A DNA stretch of 64,000 nt, taken from positions 124,001 through 188,000 of the forward strand of contig NZ_JAERRH010000011.1 of NCBI RefSeq assembly GCF_016741855.1, given 5' to 3'. Shown here piece after piece: positions 21,209 to 28,289 of this stretch; the stretch's first letter is position 1; every line of letters begins with the position of its first letter. Source of the stretch: Streptomyces musisoli (GTDB lineage Bacteria > Actinomycetota > Actinomycetes > Streptomycetales > Streptomycetaceae). The translations under genes were made by a program, and so were the position numbers. The notes beneath the pieces are model-generated. The model made no database searches, had not been told where the DNA came from, and was given only the letters and a program-made list of their open reading frames with translations.

Positions 21209-21666
21209 TGGAACGCCCCCATTCCCGAGACCACTTGTCGCCTTGATGCGCCAAACCCTATCAGAATGCCGGTAAGTACGGCTTGCCGTCCGCCGGTTCT
21301 CACCCTTCGAACGAGCCGACGACTTGCCTCCGGCATACCCACGAATGCATGTGCCCCCAGGACCCGCACACTCACAGTAATCCTACGATCACCCGTCCAG
21401 CCACGGGGATCCCGGAAACGCCACCATTCGCCACCCCTTCGAATGAACTCACGGTCGGCTCCGCACGATTCACTTGACACAGGACGACCGGAAGACGGCG
21501 GAGTGATGTACGCGGGGGCGCATGACCCCCCGTGTGCCACCCGGTGCGCTCCAAGGCGCCGCCTTGGCCACGCAACCGCACGGGAAGGCGGAGCCGTAGC
21601 GTCACTTTCCGCTTCCATCTCACTCCGTGTCGTAACCACCGGCGCGCTGGACCCGTTGGAGGGGGC
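21209..21666. other. divergent promoter region of nsdA and the Prim-Pol-like gene
   Basis: No gene supported. On the minus strand GATAGGGT near 21255 resembles a -10 element for nsdA. On the plus strand TTGACA occurs at 21474-21479, a perfect -35 hexamer, but no good -10 stands 16-18 bases downstream. The region is less GC-rich than the coding DNA on both sides. Confidence 0.45.
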
Positions 21667-22323
21667 ATGGGCTTCACGATCGGCGGCATCCGCGAGATCC
21701 GTTCCGGCACACGTCGGCGCGGCCGTTCCGCGGAGTGCACCGCCGTCGCCGAGTTCACCGGGCTGTGGGGCTGGGACGTGGCGCCGGGGGCGCGGGCTGC
21801 CGGGGACGTCTGCTCGTGCGGGCGGTCCGACTGCCCGGCGCCGGGAGCGCATCCGCTGCGTTTCGCCCCGCGCGTGCCGGCCGGGGCCACGCTGGACGAG
21901 GTGAGCAAGGCCTGGTCCGAGTTCCCGGGCGCCTCGGTGATGCTCCCGGTCGGCCGGGCGTTCGACGTCATCGAGGTCTCCGAACAGGCCGGCCGTCGCG
22001 CCCTGGTCCGCCTGGAGCGCATGGGCCTCCCCCTCGGCCCGGTCACCGTCGGCCCGGACGGCCGCGCCCACTTCTTCGTCGCTCCCGGTGCCGCCGCCGA
22101 CCTCCCCCGGCTGCTCTACCGCATGGGCTGGGACGACCCGGCCGCCCTCGACCTGCGCGGCCTCGGCCCCGGGGCGTACATCACCGCACCACCCTCCGAC
22201 CGGGGCGGCCTGGGCCCGGTGCGCTGGCTGCGCCCGCCCGCACTGGACTCCGCGACCCGGCCGCCGGCGGCCCGGCTGCTGCTGGGCACCCTGGCGTACG
22301 TCGCCCATCGGTCGCGCACCTGA
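21667..22323 (+). CDS. small Prim-Pol-like (bifunctional primase/polymerase N-terminal) protein
   Basis: A 218-residue protein resembling the N-terminal Prim-Pol domain of actinomycete plasmid and phage replication proteins: WDVAPGARAAGDVCSCGRSDCPAPGAHPLRF is the characteristic Cys-containing opening (residues about 35-65), with VGRAFDVIEV and GPDGRAHFFVAPG later. It lacks a helicase domain and is about the size of the domain alone. Whether it has catalytic activity cannot be judged. The ATG at 21667 follows GGAGGGGG directly. It converges on ftsY with a terminator between them. Confidence 0.75.
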   Translation: MGFTIGGIREIRSGTRRRGRSAECTAVAEFTGLWGWDVAPGARAAGDVCSCGRSDCPAPGAHPLRFAPRVPAGATLDEVSKAWSEFPGASVMLPVGRAFDVIEVSEQAGRRALVRLERMGLPLGPVTVGPDGRAHFFVAPGAAADLPRLLYRMGWDDPAALDLRGLGPGAYITAPPSDRGGLGPVRWLRPPALDSATRPPAARLLLGTLAYVAHRSRT

Positions 22324-22339
22324 TCCGCCGCCGAAAGGC

Positions 22340-22380
22340 GAAGCGCCCGTCCCCGACTGCACCTCGGGGGCGGGCGCTTC
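22340..22380. terminator. bidirectional terminator between the Prim-Pol-like gene and ftsY
   Basis: Outer 10-bp stem GAAGCGCCCG (22340-22349) with its complement at 22371-22380, and a nested CCCCGA/TCGGGG stem (22351-22356 with 22364-22369). It lies 17 bases past the plus-strand stop at 22323 and 61 bases past the ftsY stop. Confidence 0.75.
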
Positions 22381-22440
22381 TCGCGATCACCGGGAGCGTT
22401 CCCGGCCGGGCGAGGCACCTCCGGAGATCCGGAGGCGGGG

Positions 22441-23643
22441 TCAGTCACCGATCAGGGCATCCACGAACGCCTCCGGCTCGAACGGCGCGAGGTCGTCCGC
22501 GCCCTCGCCGAGCCCGACCAGCTTGACCGGCACGCCCAGCTCGCGCTGGACCGCGACCACGATGCCGCCCTTGGCCGTGCCGTCCAGCTTGGTCAGCACG
22601 ATGCCGGTGATGTCCACGACCTCGGCGAAGACGCGGGCCTGCACCAGACCGTTCTGGCCGGTGGTGGCGTCCAGGACGAGCAGCACCTCGTCCAGCGGCG
22701 CGTGCTTCTCCACGACCCGCTTGACCTTGCCCAGCTCGTCCATGAGGCCGGTCTTGGTGTGCAGGCGGCCGGCGGTGTCGATGAGGACGACGTCGACCCC
22801 CATCTCCTTGCCTTCCTTGACCGCGTCGAAGGCGACGGAGGCGGGGTCGCCCGCCTCCGGACCGCGCACGGTGTAGGCGCCGACGCGCTCGCCCCAGGTC
22901 TGGAGCTGGTCGGCGGCGGCCGCGCGGAAGGTGTCGGCGGCGCCCAGGACGACCGTGCGGCCGTCGGCCACGAGCACCCGGGCGAGCTTGCCGGTGGTGG
23001 TGGTCTTGCCGGTGCCGTTGACGCCGACGACCATCACGATGCCGGGCTTGCGGTCCTCGGGCTCGGTCCTGACCGTGCGGTCGGCGTCGGTGCCGATCAG
23101 CTCGAGGAGTTCCTCGCGGAGCAGACCGCGCAGCTCCTCGGGGGTGCGGGTGCCGAGCACCCTGACGCGTTCGCGCAGGCGCTCGACCAGTTCCTGGGTG
23201 GGCTGCACGCCGACGTCGGCGGTGAGCAGCGTGTCCTCGATCTCCTCCCAGGTGTCGTCGTCCAGGTGCTCGCGGGAGAGCAGCGTGAGCAGGCCCTTGC
23301 CGAGGGCGTTCTGCGAGCGGGACAGGCGGGTGCGCAGGCGGACCAGCCGGCCTGCGGTGGGCTCCGGGATCTCGATCGCGGGAGCCTCGACAACGGGGGG
23401 TTCCTCGACGACGACCGGTGCGGGGCCGCCCGGGAGATCCACCTCCTCGATCGTCCGGCGCGGTTCGTCGCGCGGCGTCTCGGCCTCGTCGCCGACGTGC
23501 GGCTCGGCCGGGGGCGCGGTGATGTCGGGCGTCTTCGGGGGCGGCGGAGGCAGCGACTTCCGGCGTCGGCTGCCCACGATCAGCCCGCCGAGCGCGCAGA
23601 GCACGACCACGGCGATGACTACAGCAAGGATGACGGTTTCCAT
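22441..23643 (-). CDS. ftsY: signal recognition particle receptor FtsY
   Basis: Receptor GTPase that binds the Ffh-ribosome complex at the membrane. The 400-residue product begins METVILAVVIAVVVLCALGG, a true membrane segment typical of actinobacterial FtsY, followed by a Pro/Glu-rich linker (PPPPPKTPDITAPPAEP) and the NG domain with GVNGTGKTTTTGKLA, DTAGRLHTK and TKLDGTAKGG. The ATG at 23643 is preceded by a weak GGTCGGG; an in-frame ATG seven codons upstream is possible. The Ffh partner is encoded at 13260-14810. Confidence 0.96.
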   Translation of the reverse strand: METVILAVVIAVVVLCALGGLIVGSRRRKSLPPPPPKTPDITAPPAEPHVGDEAETPRDEPRRTIEEVDLPGGPAPVVVEEPPVVEAPAIEIPEPTAGRLVRLRTRLSRSQNALGKGLLTLLSREHLDDDTWEEIEDTLLTADVGVQPTQELVERLRERVRVLGTRTPEELRGLLREELLELIGTDADRTVRTEPEDRKPGIVMVVGVNGTGKTTTTGKLARVLVADGRTVVLGAADTFRAAAADQLQTWGERVGAYTVRGPEAGDPASVAFDAVKEGKEMGVDVVLIDTAGRLHTKTGLMDELGKVKRVVEKHAPLDEVLLVLDATTGQNGLVQARVFAEVVDITGIVLTKLDGTAKGGIVVAVQRELGVPVKLVGLGEGADDLAPFEPEAFVDALIGD

Positions 23644-23747
23644 AACCCGACCAGTATCGGCCATGGGGTCCACCAGAACCCCGTTTGTGGCTTCCTCTGA
23701 GAGACAAAGGCCACTTAGCATGAGGACTCGGAGCAAAGTACGATGGT

Positions 23748-23777
23748 GGGGGCTCTATCCACGCGCGTAGAGTCCCC
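23748..23777. promoter_or_regulatory. inverted repeat upstream of the NCS1 permease gene
   Basis: Arms GGGGGCTCTA (23748-23757) and TAGAGTCCCC (23768-23777) pair with one G-T wobble around ten bases. It starts 66 bases before the permease ATG and 105 bases before ftsY. It could be an operator or a leader hairpin; nothing decides between these. Confidence 0.45.
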
Positions 23778-23813
23778 ACGTCACTCTGTCCCCCCACGTC
23801 TGGCACCTCTTTC

Positions 23814-25271
23814 ATGAGCAAATCCGTCGAGACCGAGGGCGCTCTCGAAACCCGCGGTATCGAGCAGGTCCCCGACCACGAGCGCACCGCACGGACCCGG
23901 GAGCTGTTCCCCACCTGGGTCGGCGCGAACATCAGCGTGCTGCTGCTGACGATGGGCGCGAGCCTCGTCGTGGCGTACCACCTGAACATCTGGCAGGCGC
24001 TGGTCGTCGCCGTGGCGGCGCCGATCGTGTCGTACGGCCTCGTCGGCCTGATCGGCATCGCGGGCAAGCGGGGCGGCGCGCCCGGCATGGCGCTGTCGCG
24101 CGCGGTCTTCGGACAGCGCGGCAACCTGCTGCCCGGTTCGCTGATCTGGGTCGCCCGCTGGGGCTGGGAGACGATCAACGCGGTGACCGGCGCCTACGCG
24201 ATGCTCACCATCCTGGACATCCTGTTCGGCGTCGAGGCGAACAGCGTGCTGGACATGGTGACGCTGCTGGTGTTCGTCGTCGCGACCTTCGCGATCTCCG
24301 GGCTCGGCATCAACGCCGTGCAGAAGTGCAACAAGTACGCGACCTATGTCTTCGGCGTCTTCTCGGTGCTGGTGCTTGGCTACCTGGCGGCGAATACCGA
24401 CTGGTCGAAGGTGATGGACCACAGCGCCGGCTCCACGGCCGCGGTGATCACCGGCATCGGCATGATCGCGGCCGGCGGTGTCAGCTGGATCCCGTCCGCG
24501 CCCGACTTCACCCGCTACCTGCCGCGCACGGCGTCCTCTAGGGCGATCGTGGGCACGGCGGTGGGCGGCGCCGGTGTCGTCGTGCTCCCGATGGTCCTGA
24601 TGGGCGCGGTCATGGCGGTCTCCACGCCGGACCTGGCCTCGGCGACCGACCCGGTGTCCTTCCTCGGCGAGATCCTCCCGACCTGGATCGCGGTGCCGTA
24701 CCTGTGCATCGCGCTGATCGGCATGCTGCTGATCAACTCGATGTCGATGTACTCGGCGGGCTTCACCGCGCAGACCCTGGGCTTCAAGGTGCCGCGGCAC
24801 TGGGCGGTCTCGGTCAACGCCGTGATCTCGCTGATCTTCGGCGGGGTGCTGATGCTGGTGGCGACGAGCTTCATGGGCTCGTTCATCGCCTTCCTGTCGC
24901 TGCTGGCGGTCGCCTTCTCCGCGTGGGTCGGCGTGTTCGGCGCGGACATGCTGCACCGCACCGAGTACGACGGCGCGGCCATGGCCGACACCACGCGCAC
25001 CAGCGCCTACTGGTACCGGGGCGGGTTCTCCCCCGCGGCCGTGGCCGCCTGGGCGGTGGGCCTGCTGTCGGGCCTGATGTTCACCACCTCGGACTGGTTC
25101 ACCGGCCCGCTCGCGAAGAACAACGTGATCGGCGAGTACGGCCTCGGCTGGGTCGCCACGATCGTGATCTCGGGCCTGCTGTACCTGGTCCTGCCCAAGC
25201 CGGCGGCGACCCCGGCCGCGGCCACCGAGGCTGCCGGGGCCACCGAGGAGCGGGTGACCGCCGACGCCTGA
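23814..25271 (+). CDS. NCS1-family purine/cytosine permease
   Basis: A 485-residue membrane transporter of the nucleobase:cation symporter-1 family, similar in layout to CodB cytosine permease. About 12 membrane segments are visible, with the family segments FPTWVGANISVLLLTMGAS near the N-terminus, GAPGMALSRAVFGQRGN and WVARWGWETINAVTGAY. The substrate is a nucleobase or related compound, not resolvable by eye. The ATG at 23814 has no Shine-Dalgarno sequence, so the start is tentative, but the N-terminal hydrophilic stretch is usual. No deaminase or salvage gene is adjacent. Confidence 0.88.
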   Translation: MSKSVETEGALETRGIEQVPDHERTARTRELFPTWVGANISVLLLTMGASLVVAYHLNIWQALVVAVAAPIVSYGLVGLIGIAGKRGGAPGMALSRAVFGQRGNLLPGSLIWVARWGWETINAVTGAYAMLTILDILFGVEANSVLDMVTLLVFVVATFAISGLGINAVQKCNKYATYVFGVFSVLVLGYLAANTDWSKVMDHSAGSTAAVITGIGMIAAGGVSWIPSAPDFTRYLPRTASSRAIVGTAVGGAGVVVLPMVLMGAVMAVSTPDLASATDPVSFLGEILPTWIAVPYLCIALIGMLLINSMSMYSAGFTAQTLGFKVPRHWAVSVNAVISLIFGGVLMLVATSFMGSFIAFLSLLAVAFSAWVGVFGADMLHRTEYDGAAMADTTRTSAYWYRGGFSPAAVAAWAVGLLSGLMFTTSDWFTGPLAKNNVIGEYGLGWVATIVISGLLYLVLPKPAATPAAATEAAGATEERVTADA

Positions 25272-25331
25272 CGGGGGCCCGCCCGGACGGACCACTCCCG
25301 CCCCTCGCCCTCCTGTCACCCTCCTAGATAT

Positions 25332-25346
25332 CTGACGCTACGTCAG
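25332..25346. promoter_or_regulatory. short palindrome in the LLM oxidoreductase promoter region
   Basis: CTGACG and CGTCAG around CTA, 45 bases before the ATG at 25391. Such TGACG-n3-CGTCA elements often mark regulator binding or overlap promoters in Streptomyces; the binding protein is unknown. Confidence 0.4.
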
Positions 25347-25390
25347 CTACCGTCCCCCTCCACCGCAACGCACCGGAGGGGGACTTTCCC

Positions 25391-26362
25391 ATGCCCGTCA
25401 CGGTCGTACGTTTCAACCTCGTCGCTCCCGGCGCGAGCCCCGCCGCCCTCTCCGCCCGCTACCGGGCCGCCCTGGAGATGGCGGCGTACGCGGACGAGCA
25501 CGGGATCAGCACCGTGCAGACCGAGGAGCACCACGGCGCCGAGAACAACTGGCTGCCGTCGCCGTTCGCCTTCGCCGGCGCGGTGTTCGGGGCGACCCGC
25601 CGGATCGCGGTCACGGTGTCGGCGGTGATCGGCCCGCTGCACGACCCGCTGCGGCTGGCCGAGGAGATCGCGGTGCTGGACCTGCTGAGCGGCGGCCGGC
25701 TGGTGACGGTGGCCGGGATCGGTTACCGGCCCGAGGAGTACGCCCTGTTCGACGTGGACTGGAAGCGGCGGGGCCGGCTCCAGGACGAGCTGCTTCAGAC
25801 CCTGCTGGCGGCGTGGACCGGCGAGGAGTTCGAGTACCGCGGCCGCAGGGTGCGGGTCACTCCCCGGCCGTTCACCGAACCGCACCCCCTGCTGCTGATC
25901 GGCGGCTCCTCGAAGGCCGCCGCCCGCCGGGCCGCCCGGCTCGGCCTGCCGTTCTTCCCGAGCGCGCACCTGCCGGAGCTGGAGGCGTACTACAAGGAGA
26001 AGCTCACCGAGTACGGCACCGAGGGCTGGACGATGATGCCGGCCGCCGAGACCCCGCTCCTGCACCTCGCCGAGGACCCGGACCGGGCGTGGGCCGAGTA
26101 CGGCGAGCACTTCCTGCACGAGGCCCGGACCTACGCCTCCTGGCAGTCGGACCAGATCCGCTCGGCGGTGAAGTCCGCGGCGACGACGGTGGAGCAGCTG
26201 CGCGCGGAGGGCGTGTACCGGGTCCTCACCCCGGAGCAGTGCGTGGCGCAGGGCCTGGACACCCTGGTGCTGCACCCGCTCGCGGGCGGCATGCCCCTGG
26301 AGGAGGCCTGGCGCAGCCTGCGCCTCTTCGCCGAACGCGTAACCCCGACGACCCCCGCCTAG
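25391..26362 (+). CDS. LLM-class flavin-dependent oxidoreductase
   Basis: A 323-residue luciferase-like monooxygenase-family protein, a TIM barrel using FMN or F420. Family landmarks: the N-terminal strand VTVVRFNLVAPG, the active-site region VQTEEHHGAENNWLPSP, VLDLLSGGRLVTVAGIGYRP and LLIGGSSKAAARRAARLGLPF. The substrate is unknown. The ATG at 25391 follows GGAGGGGGACTTTCCC, so the ribosome binding site is clear. It is a single gene between the NCS1 permease and the convergent glcP. Confidence 0.9.
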   Translation: MPVTVVRFNLVAPGASPAALSARYRAALEMAAYADEHGISTVQTEEHHGAENNWLPSPFAFAGAVFGATRRIAVTVSAVIGPLHDPLRLAEEIAVLDLLSGGRLVTVAGIGYRPEEYALFDVDWKRRGRLQDELLQTLLAAWTGEEFEYRGRRVRVTPRPFTEPHPLLLIGGSSKAAARRAARLGLPFFPSAHLPELEAYYKEKLTEYGTEGWTMMPAAETPLLHLAEDPDRAWAEYGEHFLHEARTYASWQSDQIRSAVKSAATTVEQLRAEGVYRVLTPEQCVAQGLDTLVLHPLAGGMPLEEAWRSLRLFAERVTPTTPA

Positions 26363-26484
26363 GGTCGGCGGCGATTGGTGGATCTGTTCCGGCGGCCGAT
26401 GAGGGGTGGCCGGGGTTTGCGCAGGTCAGAGCCGCGTTCCCCGTCGCGTGTTGTGCGGGCGGTGGAACAGATCTGCCCATCCGT

Positions 26485-26508
26485 CCCCCTCCGGCTTGCC
26501 GGAGGGGG
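26485..26508. terminator. terminator hairpin between the LLM gene and glcP
   Basis: Ten-bp stem CCCCCTCCGG with its exact complement around the loop CTTG, in the 270-base gap between convergent stops at 26362 and 26633. Confidence 0.65.
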
Positions 26509-26521
26509 GCGTGGTACGGGA

Positions 26522-26562
26522 CCGCCGCCCCGGGCCGGGCAGTGGCCGGGCCGGGGCGGCGG
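26522..26562. terminator. second terminator hairpin downstream of glcP
   Basis: Twelve-bp perfect stem CCGCCGCCCCGG (26522-26533) with 26551-26562 and a 17-base loop. Being nearer to glcP it probably serves that gene, while 26485-26508 serves the LLM gene. Confidence 0.6.
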
Positions 26563-26632
26563 AGGGTGCGAGGAGAGGGGCAGCGGGGACTTGGCCCTTC
26601 TCCCCGGGTTCCGGGGGCCTCGCTGGTGCGGG

Positions 26633-28051
26633 TCAGCCCATCTCTTCCAGGGCCTTGCCCTTCGTCTCCTTGACGAACTTCAGGACGAACGGGATGGAGA
26701 GCGCGGCGAAGACGGTGTAGATCACGTACGTGCCGGACAGGTTCCACTCGGCCAGCGACGGGAAGCTCGCGGTGATGGCCCAGTTGGCGATCCACTGTGC
26801 GGCGGCGGCGACACCGAGGGCGGCGGCGCGGATCCTGTTCGGGAACATCTCGCCGAGGAAGACCCAGACCACCACGCCCCAGGAGAGGGCGAAGAAGAGG
26901 ACGAACACGTGGGCGGCGATCAGGGCGACCCAGCCCTGGGTGCTCGGGAGCTTGCCGTCGACCAGGTGGTAGCTGAACGCCCAGGCCTCCAGCGCGAGAC
27001 CGACGGCCATGCCGACCGAGCCGATCAGGGCGAGCGGCTTGCGGCCGACGCGGTCCACGAAGATCATCGCGATCACGGTGCCGATGATGTTGATGATCGA
27101 GGTCGTGAAGGAGTAGAAGAACGAGTCCGTCGGGTCGACGCCGACCGACTGCCACAGCGTCGAGGAGTAGTAGAACGCGACGTTGATGCCGACGAACTGC
27201 TGGAAGACCGACAGGCCGATGCCGACCCAGACGATCGGCTTGAAGAAGAAGGAGCCGCCGAGCAGGTCCTTGAAGGTGGACTTGTGCTCGCTCTTCATCG
27301 CGTGCTCGATCTCGGCGACGCGGGCGTCCAGGTCGACGTCCTTGCCCTCGACCTCGGCGAGAATCTCACGGGCCCGGTCCTGCTTGCCGACGGAGAGCAG
27401 GAAGCGCGGGGACTCGGGGATCGCGAAGGACAGCAGGCCGTACAGGACGGCCGGGACGACCATCACGCCGAGCATGACCTGCCAGGCCTCCAGGCCCATC
27501 AGCTTGCCGCGCTGGTCGCCGCCGGCGGCGTTGAGCAGCCCCCAGTTGACCAGCTGGGAGATGGCGATGCCGACGACGATCGCGGCCTGCTGGAAGGAGC
27601 CGAGCCGGCCGCGGTAGGCGGGCGGGGCGACCTCGGCGATATAGGCGGGGCCGATGACGGAGGCCATGCCGATGGCGAAGCCGCCGACAATGCGCCAGAA
27701 GGCGAGGTCCCACAGCGCGAAGGGCAGCGCGGAGCCGACGGCGCTGATGGTGAAGAGGACGGCGGCGATCTGCATGCAGCGGATGCGGCCGATCCGGTCG
27801 GCTATGCGGCCGGCGGTGGCGGCGCCGATGGCACAGCCGATCAGGGCGATCGCGATGACCTGGGCGAGGGCCGCGGAGCCGATGTCGTACTTGCTGCGGA
27901 TGGCCTCGACCGCGCCGTTGATCACAGAGCTGTCGTAACCGAACAGGAAGCCGCCCATGGCGGCAGCCGCCGCGATGAAGATGACATGCCCGAGATGGTC
28001 GGGGTGAGCCGTCCCGGCTCCTGACTGAGGTGCCTGCGCTGTGCTGGTCAC
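26633..28051 (-). CDS. glcP: glucose permease GlcP (MFS sugar porter)
   Basis: Major facilitator sugar/H+ symporter, 472 residues with 12 membrane segments. Sugar-porter signatures: GRIADRIGRIRCM in the first intracellular loop, PESPRFLLSVGKQDRA, GLSVFQQFVGINVAFYYSS and VDRVGRKPL, with PETKGK-like KETKGKALEE at the end. Its position next to smc matches glcP1 of S. coelicolor, the main glucose uptake system of that species. The GTG at 28051 is preceded by GAGGAG at 6-base spacing and decides the start. A promoter and a palindrome are visible upstream. Confidence 0.92.
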   Translation of the reverse strand: MTSTAQAPQSGAGTAHPDHLGHVIFIAAAAAMGGFLFGYDSSVINGAVEAIRSKYDIGSAALAQVIAIALIGCAIGAATAGRIADRIGRIRCMQIAAVLFTISAVGSALPFALWDLAFWRIVGGFAIGMASVIGPAYIAEVAPPAYRGRLGSFQQAAIVVGIAISQLVNWGLLNAAGGDQRGKLMGLEAWQVMLGVMVVPAVLYGLLSFAIPESPRFLLSVGKQDRAREILAEVEGKDVDLDARVAEIEHAMKSEHKSTFKDLLGGSFFFKPIVWVGIGLSVFQQFVGINVAFYYSSTLWQSVGVDPTDSFFYSFTTSIINIIGTVIAMIFVDRVGRKPLALIGSVGMAVGLALEAWAFSYHLVDGKLPSTQGWVALIAAHVFVLFFALSWGVVVWVFLGEMFPNRIRAAALGVAAAAQWIANWAITASFPSLAEWNLSGTYVIYTVFAALSIPFVLKFVKETKGKALEEMG

Positions 28052-28153
28052 GTAAAACTCCTCGGGCCACGGCAACGCTGCCGCGGGTGGGGGTGATCCC
28101 ATCCAGGTATCCCGTGGTGCACAGGTTCACACCACTCACACCTGAAGGTAAAA

Positions 28154-28193
28154 GCAACGTTGCAGAGACTATGCCTTCAAGTTTCGAAGTCAA
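28154..28193 (-). promoter_or_regulatory. glcP promoter with palindromic operator at the start site
   Basis: On the minus strand TTGACT (28188-28193), a 16-base spacer and TAGTCT (28166-28171) form a good vegetative-type promoter. The predicted start falls within GCAACGTTGC (28154-28163), a perfect 10-bp palindrome resembling the core of LacI-family operators. The untranslated leader would be about 105 bases. Confidence 0.6.
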
Positions 28194-28235
28194 TAGTTCG
28201 GCTGCTGTGAGTTTCGAGTCACGCAAAGGCGCTCC

Positions 28236-28254
28236 GTGTTCAAGAAGTGAACAC
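28236..28254. terminator. inverted repeat downstream of smc
   Basis: GTGTTCA (28236-28242) and TGAACAC (28248-28254) around five bases, 36 bases past the smc stop and about 43 bases upstream of the glcP -35. It is not GC-rich, so it could be an operator for glcP rather than an smc terminator. Confidence 0.35.
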
Positions 28255-28289
28255 CGAGTCAGTTGATCTTCGTCGTGATCTTGAAAGCG

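Noticed and set aside
21474-21479. Strong promoter for the Prim-Pol-like gene from the TTGACA hexamer
   Set aside because: No acceptable -10 lies 16-18 bases downstream, so only the hexamer is noted.
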